Counted from the stretch's first letter, positions 44,360 to 53,832 are shown. The stretch: 64,000 nt of DNA from Thermohalobaculum sp965247385 (GCA_965247385.1 CBDFHG010000007.1:1240001-1304000), one strand, 5' to 3'. The notes: a model not told the origin generated them from the letters alone. A program made the numbers and translations.

Positions 44360-44434
44360 ATGATTAGCCGGATTTCCCAACCTCGCTTGAAGGGCTACCG
44401 CTTCCCACGTTCCGTCATTTCCTATGCGGTCTGG
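44360..44434 (+). pseudogene. IS6-family transposase, N-terminal fragment
   Basis: MISRISQPRLKGYRFPRSVI followed by YAVW is the conserved start of IS6/IS26-type transposases (..F.GYRFP..VI..AV). It is cut after 25 residues by the IS30 fragment in the opposite orientation. Confidence 0.6.
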
Positions 44435-44757
44435 CCTTCAAAATGTAATCGACCTGCGATCTGTTCAGGAAACCAACCTTGCTTGAGCTGCTTGATCACT
44501 GCCTTGCGCAAATCGTCCAGCCGCGCCAGTTTGCGACGCCGCGCACGTCGGTCCGTGGTATATTTCTGAGCATTCATTCCGTAGTATCCACTCAGATACG
44601 GTAGCTCTTCATCGTTGTAGTGGTTCCGCTTGATCGCGCGGTAAACTGTTGATCGATGCCTCCCGATCTCGGTCGCAATCTTGTCGACTGACATCTTTGC
44701 ATTCAACATATCTTCGATCACACGCCGTTCACGCAGATCTAGCTCAGTATGGGCCAT
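44430..44757 (-). pseudogene. IS30-family transposase, N-terminal fragment
   Basis: About 108 residues from the ATG at 44757: LDLRERRVIEDMLNAKMSV, then IATEIGRHRSTVYRAIKRN, the IS30 helix-turn-helix, and WFPEQIAGRLHFEG. The DDE domain is absent; the sequence joins the IS6 fragment at about 44430. Confidence 0.78.
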
Positions 44758-44846
44758 CTTTCATTCTCCTTGCTTTCCAGCAAGATAGGGAAAATTTCGC
44801 AACCCAGTTTAGAATGTGCCCCGCGTACATCTAATGTTGCAACCAA

Positions 44847-44933
44847 GTTGAAATGTCCGCCTTTGTGTGAAGTAGAAATGTCCCACTTGCGGTGTTGGAG
44901 GAGCATGGCTGGGCAGTGCGAAGACCTCAGATA
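44847..44933 (+). repeat. End of a second IS1202-like element
   Basis: AGTTGAAATGTCCGCC..GTGTGAAGTAGAAATGTCCCACTTGC has the same spacing of GAAATGTCC-type subterminal repeats as the left end of the 27.75-kb element (AGAATGTCCC, GAAGTGTCAC), followed by GGAGGAGCATGG and a truncated start frame. It abuts the inverted 1.8-kb copy. Confidence 0.45.
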
Positions 44934-44957
44934 TCGCAGCGCTGAACAGCCATGCGG

Positions 44958-45197
44958 TCAGAGGCGGAGTTTGCGACGCTCTTTCTTGTTGAAAAAGGAC
45001 TTGATGCCATCGTTCGCGATCAGCTCTTCAAAGGCGCGCCACGCAAGCCCGTCCGCCAAAAATGGTGGATTGTCTGAAATTGTGAGCGTGCCGAATTCAT
45101 TCATGACCGATAGAATTCAGCCCGGTTCGATGGAGGTTTTGTAGATCTCGACCTCGAAATGGTGGCCGTCGATGACGACATCCTGGGTCAGGTTGTA
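44958..45197 (-). pseudogene. Remnant of the small conserved protein, right copy
   Basis: An inverted copy of 29299-29538 with the same internal stop. See that entry for the family pattern. Confidence 0.5.
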
Positions 45198-45295
45198 AAA
45201 ATATGATCTCTGGGTCTTCTTCGTCTGACATTCTCAGGCCTGTCGCTTCGGGTCACTCTGATCAAGCATATCAACACGGGTGGCTTGCAAAAGAG

Positions 45296-46652
45296 TTATT
45301 CTGCGTCCTGAGCGGTCGCACGTTCTTTAGCTTTCCGGGCCGCCAAAGAATTCCAGCCGTTGTTGCGGCGTCCGTTGGGTGTGTAACGGCTGCGCTGTTT
45401 GCCAGCCCGGTGGTTCTTTGGAGTCGCCTTGTCCTGCTCATCCTTGATGAACTCCAGCACTGCACTAAGATGCTTGTTCTCAGTGATCGCGGCGTGGGTC
45501 ACACGCTGATCTTTGTCAAAGACGGAGTAGGGGAGCGGCACACCTTTCCATCTGATCTCCAAACGTCCATCCGGGAACGCGTAGGTGTCCACGTATTTGC
45601 CGACCAGCCCGCGGCTGATCTCACTCTCTTCGAGAATAATCCGCCGCCGATCATAGGAGAAGGCCAGCTGCTGGCTGACATAACGCTCGTCCCTGAAACA
45701 AAAGACGTCCCGCAGTCGATCCGGCTCGATATTCATGGGACGATGCAGGTTGTCTGACCGCCGTGACGCCTTCGCGAACTTGGCGTTAAACCGCGCCATG
45801 AAGCCGGGAAGGAACGCATTGGCGGTATTGATGTTGCTGATTCCGGCCAACCTGAGTTCCTTCAGAAGCCTATCTTGCAGAGTCCGGTTTGCGCGTTCCA
45901 CGCGGCCCTTGGCCTGAGAGGAATTTGCACACAGTATCTCGATGTTAAGCTCATTCAACGCTCGTCCAAACTGAGTCATGCCGTGTCCGGACAACGCCGC
46001 CTGATTGGCCACCCGGAAGACGGAATGCTTGTCACTGTAGAATGCGACCGGCCTGCCATGAGCCGCGAGATACAGTTCCAATGCTTCGAAGTAACTGAAG
46101 GTGCTCTCTGACTTCACAAATCGCAGTTGCATCAACGTGCTGGTCGCGTCATCAATGAAGACAAGCAGAGTGCAGGCCGGGTGGCGATCTTGAACCAGTG
46201 GTGATCAGAGCCATCGATCTGGATCAGTTCGCCATAGCATTCCCGGCGCAGACGCGGCTGATGGGCAGACGCGGCTGATGGAAGGTACGGCGTTGTTTGC
46301 GCGACAACCAAATCCCGGCGTCCTGCATCCACTTGCGCAGCGTCTCACGCGAGACCTTCAGACCGTGATCTTCAGCCAGCTTCTCGGCAGCAAAGGTTGG
46401 GCCGAAGTCGACATAGTTCTCTCGAACCAAAGTGACAGCAAACTCTCACACCGCAGGATCGATCTGATTGTTGGATCTGCGACCACGTGCTCTGTGCCGG
46501 ATTGCAGCAGGGCCTTCGCTCTGAAACAACTTCAGTAACCTGTGTACGTGCCGACGGCTCAGGCCCAACACATTGGCCGCCGTCACAGCCGTCATCCGGC
46601 CTTGTGTCACTTGGCTCAGAACCTCAATCCGGTTCAGCTCGCGCTCGCTCAT
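45296..46652 (-). pseudogene. IS1202/ISNCY-like transposase, right copy, broken
   Basis: Identical in translation to 27844-29200, including the TGA, the 17-bp tandem duplication and the missing base. Because the same three lesions occur in both copies, the duplication happened after the gene was already dead. Confidence 0.8.
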
Positions 46653-46744
46653 GATCACCAATCCCACGGACACACTCCAATCCTGCTTGCTCAACAGGGA
46701 AGTGTGACACTTCTACTTTGCAGATGTGGGACATTCTAACTTTG

Positions 46745-46785
46745 CTAAATTCACAAACCAGGTGCAACACTGGTATGCTCCGGAG
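46745..46785 (+). repeat. Short dispersed repeat, possible IS terminus
   Basis: AAATTCACAAACCAGGTGCA continuing to GGTATGCTC is repeated in inverted orientation at 56820-56856 with one difference. A related GTGTTGCACTT..TGTGAAT occurs at 53814-53836. It may be the end of an IS30-type element; the parent is not present. Confidence 0.5.
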
Positions 46786-46865
46786 TTGCGATGGGAGCAC
46801 TACCAAAGCACTACCGTTGGAATCGAGCTCAAATTGGTCCAAATCTCGCGCGAAAAGACCCGGTC

Positions 46866-47966
46866 TCAACCGCCGCCCGGCGGCACCAATACCAGCTTGC
46901 CGGTGAACCGTTTGGTCAGGAAATCCTGCTGCGCCGCGCCGATCTCCTTCAAGGGATAAGTCTTCGCCACCAGGGGCCGGATCTCGCCGCGCTCGATATA
47001 GCCGACCAGGTTCTCGAACACCGCGTCGTCCTGGTAGGTGCAGCCGAAAAAGGCCAAATCTTTCAAGTACAAGGTCCGCACATCCAGCTCGACCAGCGGC
47101 CCGGCGATGGCCCCCGAAGTCACATAACGCCCGCCCACCCGCAGCACCTCCAGAAGCTGCGGCCAGCCCGGCCCGGCGACCAGATCGACCGCGAGATCCA
47201 CCGAGTCGCGCCCAAGCTCGGCCACCAGATCGGCGTCGCGACCGATCACCCGGTCTGCCCCCAACGCTTTGACATCGCTCGCCTTTGCGGCCCCCGACAG
47301 CGCAATCACCTCGGCCCCGCGCCGCTTGGCCAGTTGCACAGCAGCCGAGCCGACCCCGCCCGAGGCACCGGTAATCAGCACCCGCTCGGCCCCGCATCCC
47401 GACCGGTGCAGCATGTTCTCGGCGGTGGAACAGGCGCAGGGGATCGAGGCCAGTTCCACATCCGACCAGCCACAGTCCACCCGATAGGCTTCAGGCGACG
47501 GGGTCTTCATGTACTGCGCGAAAGCGCCGTCGAATTCTGACCCCAGCGTCGTGGTCGCGAAGGCCCGGTCGCGCACCGAATGGCGCTGCATGGTGCGCAC
47601 GATCACCCGCTCCCCAATCCGCGCCGGATCGACATCCACGCCCACCGCCACGATGCGCCCGCAGCAATCCGCTCCCTGGATCCGGGGAAGCGTCAACGGC
47701 ACCCCCGACCAGCTCGCATCCGCTTGATCTATCTCGTCAAATCCCCCTGCCCCGCCGCCCTCGGTGGCACCGGTCACCGCCTTGGAATACCAGCCGGTTC
47801 TGGTGTTTATGTCGGTATTGTTGATGCCTGCCCCGCCGACCCGGATCAGCACCTCGTCGACGCCCGGCACTGGCACCGGCACATCCTCGCGGTACTCCAG
47901 CATCTCGATCCCGCCATGCCCGGTCAGCAGCACGGCAGCCATGGTTGCGGGGGTATCAGTGGACAT
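46866..47966 (-). CDS. Zinc-type alcohol dehydrogenase / quinone reductase family (MDR)
   Basis: A 366-aa protein. The GroES-like N-domain (about 10-160) has VLIRVGGAGINNTDINTRTG and LPRIQGADCCGRIVAVG. The Rossmann domain has RVLITGASGGVGSAAVQLA (about 193-211). The classic catalytic Cys is replaced by Asn in GINNTD, and the structural zinc Cys cluster is missing, so it is probably a zinc-independent member like quinone oxidoreductases. It is the last gene of a GST-agmatinase-MDR operon (28-base gap). Confidence 0.8.
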   Translation of the reverse strand: MSTDTPATMAAVLLTGHGGIEMLEYREDVPVPVPGVDEVLIRVGGAGINNTDINTRTGWYSKAVTGATEGGGAGGFDEIDQADASWSGVPLTLPRIQGADCCGRIVAVGVDVDPARIGERVIVRTMQRHSVRDRAFATTTLGSEFDGAFAQYMKTPSPEAYRVDCGWSDVELASIPCACSTAENMLHRSGCGAERVLITGASGGVGSAAVQLAKRRGAEVIALSGAAKASDVKALGADRVIGRDADLVAELGRDSVDLAVDLVAGPGWPQLLEVLRVGGRYVTSGAIAGPLVELDVRTLYLKDLAFFGCTYQDDAVFENLVGYIERGEIRPLVAKTYPLKEIGAAQQDFLTKRFTGKLVLVPPGGG

Positions 47967-47994
47967 GGGTTTCTCCGTTTTTTAATCAGGTCAC

Positions 47995-48957
47995 TCAGGC
48001 CACCCCCCGTGCCCGATCCACCGAGTTGGCAACCAGACACAGCATCTCGAACATCATGTTGGCAGCGGTCACGCTGGTGATCCCGGTCGGGTCGTAGCAG
48101 GGCGCCACCTCGCAGATATCCGCCCCCACCACATCGCACCCCAGCAGCGCCCGCAGTATCACCTGAACGTCGCGCGGGATCAGCCCGCCGATCTCCGGCA
48201 CCGGCGTACCCGGCGCATAGCTCGGGTCCAGCCCGTCGATGTCCAGCGTGATGTAGACCGGCCCGTCGCCCAGCACCCGCAGAATCTCGGCGATGGCGGC
48301 GGCCCGCCCCATCTCCTCGTATTCGTCGATGGTGATGCAGCGATAGCCGACGTCCTGACCGTATTTTATGTCGTCATCGCCGAAGCGGCTGCCGCGCAGG
48401 CCAAGCTGTATCACTCGATTGGCGTCGATCAGCCCTTCCTCGTGGCCGCGCCGCATGATGGTGGCGTGGTTTACCCGGTCGCCGCAGAGCTCGTCGAGGA
48501 TGTCCGCATGGGCATCGATTTGCAAAAGACCTAACGGCCGATCCTTGGCCAGCGCCCGCAGGATCGGCAGCGGAACCGTGTGGTCACCACCCACCGAGAT
48601 CGGGCGGATGCCGGCGGCATCGACCTTCTCGTAGAACCCCTGGATCAACTCCAGCGACAGGTCCTTCGACATCGGGTTGACCGGCGCATCCCCCAGATCG
48701 GCGACCGCGCAAAGATCATAGGGCTTCACCCCGCTGACCGGATGCGCCAATCGGATCAGCCGCGAGGCCGACCTAACCGCCTCGGGCGCATCCCGCGGAC
48801 CGGAGCGGAAGTTCAGCCCCAGATCGAACGGCACCCCGATCAGCCCGATATCGATCTGCGGGTCGATGTCGTGTCGCGGCACCCGCATGAAGGTGGCGAT
48901 ATCGGCAAAGCGCGGCATCTTGGTAGCATCTACCGGTCTGAAGCGGCTGTTGGTCAT
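47995..48957 (-). CDS. Agmatinase-family ureohydrolase
   Basis: A 320-aa protein. All three Mn-binding blocks of the arginase fold are present: GGDHT (about 122), DAHADI (about 148-153) and DIDGLDPSYAPGTPVPE (about 238-254). It hydrolyses a guanidino compound to urea and an amine. Similarity in the N-terminus (MPRFADIATFMR) is to the agmatinase / guanidinobutyrase group; the substrate cannot be fixed. It lies between a GST and an MDR dehydrogenase gene with 21- and 28-base gaps. Confidence 0.87.
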   Translation of the reverse strand: MTNSRFRPVDATKMPRFADIATFMRVPRHDIDPQIDIGLIGVPFDLGLNFRSGPRDAPEAVRSASRLIRLAHPVSGVKPYDLCAVADLGDAPVNPMSKDLSLELIQGFYEKVDAAGIRPISVGGDHTVPLPILRALAKDRPLGLLQIDAHADILDELCGDRVNHATIMRRGHEEGLIDANRVIQLGLRGSRFGDDDIKYGQDVGYRCITIDEYEEMGRAAAIAEILRVLGDGPVYITLDIDGLDPSYAPGTPVPEIGGLIPRDVQVILRALLGCDVVGADICEVAPCYDPTGITSVTAANMMFEMLCLVANSVDRARGVA

Positions 48958-48978
48958 CCTGCTCTTGCCTGCACCGGC

Positions 48979-49605
48979 TCACATCACCGGCATGGTCGCG
49001 GCGATCGCCTCGACATTCATACCGCGACCGGCCAGCGCCGCCAGACGCGGATAGCCCGGTTCCAGCAGCCAGGGGTTCGTAACCTCGACAAACTGGTAGG
49101 CGATGATCGCAGCGATGTCGCCGCCATCTGGCCCAGCCTCGCCCGACCAACCCCCATCAGCCCCTGCGCCCGGCGCCACCCGATCCAGTTCGGCCAACCC
49201 GCCCTGAACCTGGCCTGCAATCCGCGCCAGCCACTCGCGCCAGTGGAGTTCTTCAGGCCGCCGGTTGCGCTCATAGACCATGGCGACCGCCTTCTCGGCG
49301 CTCGATTGCGCCACCGCCACACGGCGCAGGCACTCCATCCTCGCCGCACCGTTTTCCGGCACCAGCCGTGTGCCGTTCGGAGCCGTCTCGTCCAGATAAT
49401 CGCAGATGGCGAAGCTCTCGATCAGATGGGTGCCGTCATCCAGCACCAGGATCGGCACCCGCGCCACCGGGTTGTGCTCCTTGATCTCGTCGAAGTCCGG
49501 CCCCGCTACCGTCAGTTCACGCCGCTCGATCTGGCGTCCCTGCAAGGCGCACCAGACCGCCACCCGGCGAGTGAAGGGCGAAAGATTGCGGCCATAAAGA
49601 ATCAT
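48979..49605 (-). CDS. Glutathione S-transferase family protein
   Basis: A 208-aa protein. The N-terminal domain has LYGRNLSPFTRRVAVWCAL (Ser/Pro at the glutathione site), NPVARVPILVLDDGTHLIES (cis-Pro and the Glu-Ser that bind the gamma-glutamyl group), then a helical domain. It is first gene of the operon with the agmatinase and the MDR dehydrogenase, divergent from moaA (139-base gap). GC-rich, unlike the two GSTs of the island. Confidence 0.85.
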   Translation of the reverse strand: MILYGRNLSPFTRRVAVWCALQGRQIERRELTVAGPDFDEIKEHNPVARVPILVLDDGTHLIESFAICDYLDETAPNGTRLVPENGAARMECLRRVAVAQSSAEKAVAMVYERNRRPEELHWREWLARIAGQVQGGLAELDRVAPGAGADGGWSGEAGPDGGDIAAIIAYQFVEVTNPWLLEPGYPRLAALAGRGMNVEAIAATMPVM

Positions 49606-49744
49606 ACGCTGGTTCCCCCATGATTATCGCCCTTGACCATGGCCGACCAAGTGATGCTGTCAATCTGATTTCCACCCCGTGGCGATGGTAGCAATTGCCG
49701 AAACGATGGAATCTCCCTAGATTGTCTCCTGCAAGGGAGAAAAC

Positions 49745-50761
49745 ATGACCACTGCCATACCGCCGCAACTCATCGACCCGTTCCAGCGCGCGATCACTTA
49801 TCTGCGTGTTTCGGTCACCGACCGCTGCGATTTCCGCTGCCTCTACTGCATGGTGGAGGACATGACCTTTCTGCCCAAGCGCGACCTGCTCAGCCTCGAG
49901 GAGCTTGACCGGCTGTGCACCAGTTTCATCGATCTAGGGGTGAAGAAACTGCGCATCACCGGCGGCGAGCCTTTGGTGCGCAAGAACATCATGTGGTTCT
50001 TTGAGCGCATAAGCCGCCACCTGGGCACCGGCGCCCTGGACGAACTGACCTTGACCACCAACGGCTCGCAGCTATCGCGCTTTGCCCAGCCGCTGACCGA
50101 TGCCGGGGTCAAGCGGGTCAACGTCTCGCTCGACACGCTGGACGAGGCCAAGTTCAAGCGCATCACCCGCTGGGGACGGCTGGCGCAGGTGCTGGACGGC
50201 ATTGAGGCGGCGCAGAAAGCGGGCCTCAAGGTCAAGATCAACGCCGTGGCGCTGAAGGGCACCAATGACGACGAGATCCATAGCCTTGCCGAATGGTGCG
50301 CGAGCATGGGCATGGACCTGACCTTCATCGAGGTCATGCCGATGGGCGAGATGGGCGAGGAGGACCGGCTGGATCAGTATTACGCGCTGGATGACCTGCG
50401 CGCCGATCTGGGCCAGCGCTGGACCCTGACCGAGTCCGATTACAAAACCGGTGGCCCGGCGCGGTATTTCCGGGTCGAGGAAACCGGCCAGCGCATCGGC
50501 TTCATCACCCCGCTGACCCATAATTTCTGCGAAAGCTGCAACCGGGTGCGCCTTACCTGCACTGGCCGGCTCTATATGTGCCTGGGCCAGGACGACGACG
50601 CGGATCTGCGCGCAGTGATGCGCGAAAAAAAAGGCGGTGCCGGGCTGGAAGGCGCCATCCGCGAAGCCATCACCCGCAAACCCAAGGGCCACGATTTCGA
50701 CTATTCGCGCCAGCGGGTCGAGGGCCAGGTCGTGCGGCACATGAATGTGACCGGCGGCTGA
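49745..50761 (+). CDS. moaA: GTP 3',8-cyclase, molybdenum cofactor synthesis
   Basis: A 338-aa radical SAM protein. The N-terminal cluster ligands are Cys28, Cys32 and Cys35 (CDFRCLYC). GGEP (about 74) binds SAM. The C-terminal cluster is FCESCNRVRLTC, with further Cys at MCLG. It ends in NVTGG, matching the GG tail needed for activity. It converts GTP to the cyclic precursor of molybdopterin with MoaC. It has a strong ribosome site (GCAAGGGAG) and its own terminator. No other moa genes are adjacent. Confidence 0.93.
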   Translation: MTTAIPPQLIDPFQRAITYLRVSVTDRCDFRCLYCMVEDMTFLPKRDLLSLEELDRLCTSFIDLGVKKLRITGGEPLVRKNIMWFFERISRHLGTGALDELTLTTNGSQLSRFAQPLTDAGVKRVNVSLDTLDEAKFKRITRWGRLAQVLDGIEAAQKAGLKVKINAVALKGTNDDEIHSLAEWCASMGMDLTFIEVMPMGEMGEEDRLDQYYALDDLRADLGQRWTLTESDYKTGGPARYFRVEETGQRIGFITPLTHNFCESCNRVRLTCTGRLYMCLGQDDDADLRAVMREKKGGAGLEGAIREAITRKPKGHDFDYSRQRVEGQVVRHMNVTGG

Positions 50762-50780
50762 CGGAGACGGATTGTTTGCC

Positions 50781-50810
50781 AAAAGGGGTGCCCTGTCGGG
50801 TGCCCCTTTT
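50781..50810. terminator. Bidirectional terminator between moaA and the OYE pseudogene
   Basis: A 12-bp stem with two G-T pairs (50781-50792 with 50799-50810), AAAAGGGGTGCC / GGTGCCCCTTTT, and a 6-base loop. A-run before and T-run after allow termination in both directions, which suits the convergent genes. Confidence 0.8.
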
Positions 50811-50826
50811 CGGTTGGCCGTTTCGC

Positions 50827-51877
50827 TCAGGTGGCTTCGCGGTCGATGAACGGGTAGTCGATGTATCCCTCGGCGCCACCACCGTAGAACGTTGCCTGAT
50901 CGGGAGCGTTCAGCGCCGCGTCCGTGCGGTAGCGCTCCGGCAGGTCGGGGTTGGCTATGAACGGGCGGCCGAAGCTGACGGCGTCCGTGCGGCCTCGTTC
51001 GATCCACTCCACCGCCCGGGCGGCGTCAAAATCTCCGTTCGCGATATACGGGCCCGACCACAGCGCGCGCAAACGGTTGAGTGCCGCGGCGTCCTGGGCG
51101 CTATATTCGGAGCCAGTGAAACTCTCGACCACGTGGAGACAGGCGAGCCCGAGCCGGTCCAGCTGCCGGTAGACCGTGGAGAACGTCTGCTCCGGTGCGC
51201 TGTCCGACATGTCGTTGAAAGCGCCGAAGGGCGACAGCCGGATGCCGACCCGGTCGGCGCCCCAGACCCGCGCCACCGCCATAGGCGTCGGTCCGCTGGT
51301 TCGAGCCGTCGCGCAGGAACTGGTCCAGCAGGTAGCCGTTCGCAGCATGGACCTCGACCCCATCGAAGCCCGCCTCCCTGGCGCGTTCGGCGGCATCTGC
51401 AAAGTCGGCAACGATGCGGGGCATTTCTTCAGTCTCCAGCGCCCGGGGTTGCGATGTATCCACGAACCCATCGGCGTTGAAGGTTTGCGTCTTCGCCCGG
51501 ATAGCCGAAGGCGCTACCGGCACCTGTCTGCCCGGCAGAAGCGAGACATGGCTGATCCGCCCCACATGCCAGAGTTGCAGGAAGATACGCCCGCCACCGG
51601 CGTGAACGGCATCGGTTATCCGGCGCCAGGCGGTAACATGGGAGTCATCATGGATGCCGGGGGTATCGACATAGCCCTTGCCCTCGGGAGAAACTTGGGT
51701 CGCCTCGGTCACGATCAGTCCAGCCGAGGTGCGTTGGCGATAATACTCCTCGGCCATGGCGTTCGGGGTCCCGTCGGCCTTGGCGCGATTTCGGGTGAGC
51801 GGGGCCATCAGGACGCGGTTGGGCAACTCGACCGCACCGGTCAGAATCGGGCGGAACAGGGGGGAGGTATCTCTCAT
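50827..51877 (-). pseudogene. Old Yellow Enzyme-type flavin oxidoreductase, internal deletion
   Basis: The N-terminal frame (51877 down to about 51280) has NRVLMAPLTRNRA, FLQLWHVGRI and EVHAANGYLLDQFLRD..NQRTDAYGG. The family continues GSIENRARLLLEV, but here the DNA jumps straight to VWGADRVGIRLSP in another frame (from about 51290 down to 50827), which then runs through VSFGRPFIANPDL. About 40-50 bases coding the conserved SIENR segment are missing. The enzyme (NemA-like, FMN-dependent ene-reductase) cannot be made intact. Confidence 0.85.
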
Positions 51878-52000
51878 GCGGTATTTCTCCTGGGGGAGAC
51901 GCTGTTGAAGCGATACCGTATCACAGTGTCAATTTCGGACATGGGGATGGAATTGGTAAGCGCCTCTGTTTGTGAACCACCCCTCCTCGGGGCACTATGA

Positions 52001-52045
52001 AAACCGGACAGATCATGTGCTGCAAGACCGGACAGTTTATGTGTT
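52001..52045. repeat. Tandem 21-bp repeats, probable IS21/IS481-type end
   Basis: AAACCGGACAGATCATGTGCT (52001-52021) and AGACCGGACAGTTTATGTGTT (52025-52045) are spaced 24 bp apart. Multiple ACCGGACA..TATGT repeats are typical of the termini of IS21- or IS481-like elements. No transposase is nearby. Confidence 0.45.
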
Positions 52046-52250
52046 ACTAACCCGCAAGCGAAGAGCGATTGTAAGAAGGGCCGAAATCGGCTATGAATCT
52101 GCCCGCGCCCGGCGGGTGCATGTTGGCCTCAAGTCTTCTTCCCCTGCTCGGTTTCATTGCATGGGGGCGCTGCCTCGGACCACATCTCACAGAGGCAACG
52201 CCTCGAACAAGCGACTGGGCTGATACGCCCACAAGGAAAGGAATGACGTG

Positions 52251-52457
52251 ATGGCCACTGGCACCGTCAAATGGTTCAACCCCGACAAAGGCTTTGGCTT
52301 CATCGCCCCGGACGAGGGCGGCAAGGACGTTTTTGTCCACATCACTGCGGTTCGTGCCGCCGGGCTGGAAAGCCTGCAAGACGACCAGAAGGTGGCGTTC
52401 GAAATGGAAGCTGGCCGCGATGGCCGTTCCTCGGCGGGCAATCTTCAGCTTCTCTGA
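52251..52457 (+). CDS. cspA: Cold-shock domain protein
   Basis: A 68-aa protein from the ATG at 52251, with AAGGAA upstream. A single cold-shock domain has both RNA-binding motifs: KGFGFI (RNP1) and VFVHI (RNP2). It acts as an RNA chaperone. About 160 bases of leader without other genes precede it and may hold the thermosensitive 5' UTR common in this family. A strong terminator follows. Confidence 0.93.
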   Translation: MATGTVKWFNPDKGFGFIAPDEGGKDVFVHITAVRAAGLESLQDDQKVAFEMEAGRDGRSSAGNLQLL

Positions 52458-52505
52458 TCGGGCGCACCGCCTGACCGGACAATTGATCCCCGAACCGGAA
52501 TAAGG

Positions 52506-52537
52506 AAACCCGCGCGGCACCCGCGCGGGTTTTTCTC
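52506..52537 (+). terminator. Rho-independent terminator of cspA
   Basis: A 12-bp stem AAACCCGCGCGG / CCGCGCGGGTTT (52506-52517 with 52521-52532) has loop CAC and ends in a T-run. Confidence 0.88.
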
Positions 52538-52841
52538 ATTCCGGCTGGCCTCAGCGGGGGGTTCCCTCCAGTAGTGCTCACCCAAGCCCACGAGGCATCA
52601 AACAGTCTCACTGAGGTTTGGCCGGTGTTGGGCGTGCTGTTTGAATGTCCTCGCTAGCTCGTCTCTCCCGTCAAACATGATGTCGAGGTTTGTCTGGGAA
52701 GTTTTTGAACTCGGCGAGGCAGTATTGGCCTCGGCTTGCTCGCCATCTCACCGCCAGCAACTTGGCCCGGCATGCACGTGGGTCACACCCGTCACTGATG
52801 TGCTAACCGGCGACGCACAAATGGGCGTCACTCGGAAATAT
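52538..52841. other. Gene-free stretch between cspA and the HEPN gene
   Basis: No supported gene, repeat or hairpin of note is seen. The small plus-strand open frame here looks non-coding. Confidence 0.4.
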
Positions 52842-53516
52842 CTAAGCTGGGTAACGCACCACGAAGTTGCGGACAGCATCAATCATTACCTGGACCTGCC
52901 CGGTGGTGTATTTGTCGTAGTTTCCGTGTGCGGCATTATTCCTCAAACCTAGCCAAGATGTCACACTCTTTTGATCTATTTTGTTATAGACGTTTTGTTT
53001 CGCTAATTCTGTGTTCAATAAATCTGCTTTCTTATTCTTTCCATTTCTCAAGACTAGGTTTCCGTTCTTGTTACATAACTCACGGAGATGTTGCTCGAGA
53101 ACACTTCCGACGATCACCGCTGCTGGGTCTTTGTAACCTTGCTCTCGGAGATAACTCGCCATCTCAATCAAGTCGGCGAATGTGTCAGCGTGTACGAGTT
53201 CAGCAACTGACTGCAACTGCCCAAGCTCGTAATCCCGGCGCAACGCTAACAGAACACCCACTAGGCGCTCGTGGTACATGTAAGGGTCCACGAAGGGAAA
53301 TCCCACTTCCGCAAGAATCTTTTCGAGACTGCGCTTGTGAACTGATCCGGGCAGAGCGAACTTATCCAAGACACTCGCTAGGCGATTAGTCACCGTAGTA
53401 ACGGCGATTATCGACTTATCGGAGCAGTCCTTCTGTTGCGCCCCTTTGCTGAATGCATTCCATTCCTCCACCACCTGATCGATGATCCGAAGGACCGCCT
53501 TATCATCAATTTGCAT
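52842..53516 (-). CDS. HEPN-like protein, possible defence or toxin function
   Basis: A 224-aa protein. The start at 53516 is chosen for GAAGGTG upstream. It is mostly helical, and the C-terminal part contains WLGLRNNAAHGNYDKYT, with the HEPN R-x4-H motif as Arg192-NNAA-His197. AT-richer than the neighbouring core genes, it stands alone between cspA and gatA with IS debris around it, so it is probably imported. HEPN proteins with this AAHG form include predicted RNases of abortive infection and also non-enzymatic members. It differs from the HEPN protein at 4.0-4.6 kb. Confidence 0.55.
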   Translation of the reverse strand: MQIDDKAVLRIIDQVVEEWNAFSKGAQQKDCSDKSIIAVTTVTNRLASVLDKFALPGSVHKRSLEKILAEVGFPFVDPYMYHERLVGVLLALRRDYELGQLQSVAELVHADTFADLIEMASYLREQGYKDPAAVIVGSVLEQHLRELCNKNGNLVLRNGKNKKADLLNTELAKQNVYNKIDQKSVTSWLGLRNNAAHGNYDKYTTGQVQVMIDAVRNFVVRYPA

Positions 53517-53719
53517 TCTAGCACCTTCCGTTGTTCGAGTTACGAGCAGACCATAACGCTGGGCGCCACGAGTTGACCAATGATTTTGGGAATGCGGGTC
53601 GGATTTCATCGCACCACTTGCGAAACGTCACAAGTGAGACATAAAGTGAGACATCAGATCAACCACGCACCGAAGAATGCATGCGACATCAAGGCGTTAG
53701 AGAAACGGTAGCCGGTCTC

Positions 53720-53832
53720 TCACTGCCCACCATATCCGGCAAGATCAATGACCTTTGGTATTAGTTGATGTAAGAAGGCCTCGGCGGGGGTTAAGAAACC
53801 GAGGCGTTTTCGGGGTGTTGCACTTGAAATGT
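53720..53832 (-). pseudogene. IS30-family transposase, C-terminal fragment
   Basis: TPRKRLGFLTPAEAFLHQLI matches the tail of IS30 transposases (.PRK.LG..TPAE.F), ending at TGA 53720. Immediately upstream in this direction is GTGCAAC, related to the short repeats at 46.75 and 56.83 kb. Confidence 0.55.

Larger units (their letters stand above)
44934..46744 (-). repeat. 1811-bp inverted duplication, right copy
   Basis: The inverted copy of 27752-29562. All open frames correspond with position sum 74496 and identical translations. The outer edge is at GTTAGAATG..CAAAG (46730-46744). No common target duplication is seen outside the pair. Confidence 0.9.

Noticed and set aside
27752..46744. Target-site duplication outside the inverted 1.8-kb pair
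   Set aside because: Bases left of 27752 and right of 46744 do not match in either orientation, so a classic composite-transposon insertion is not demonstrated.
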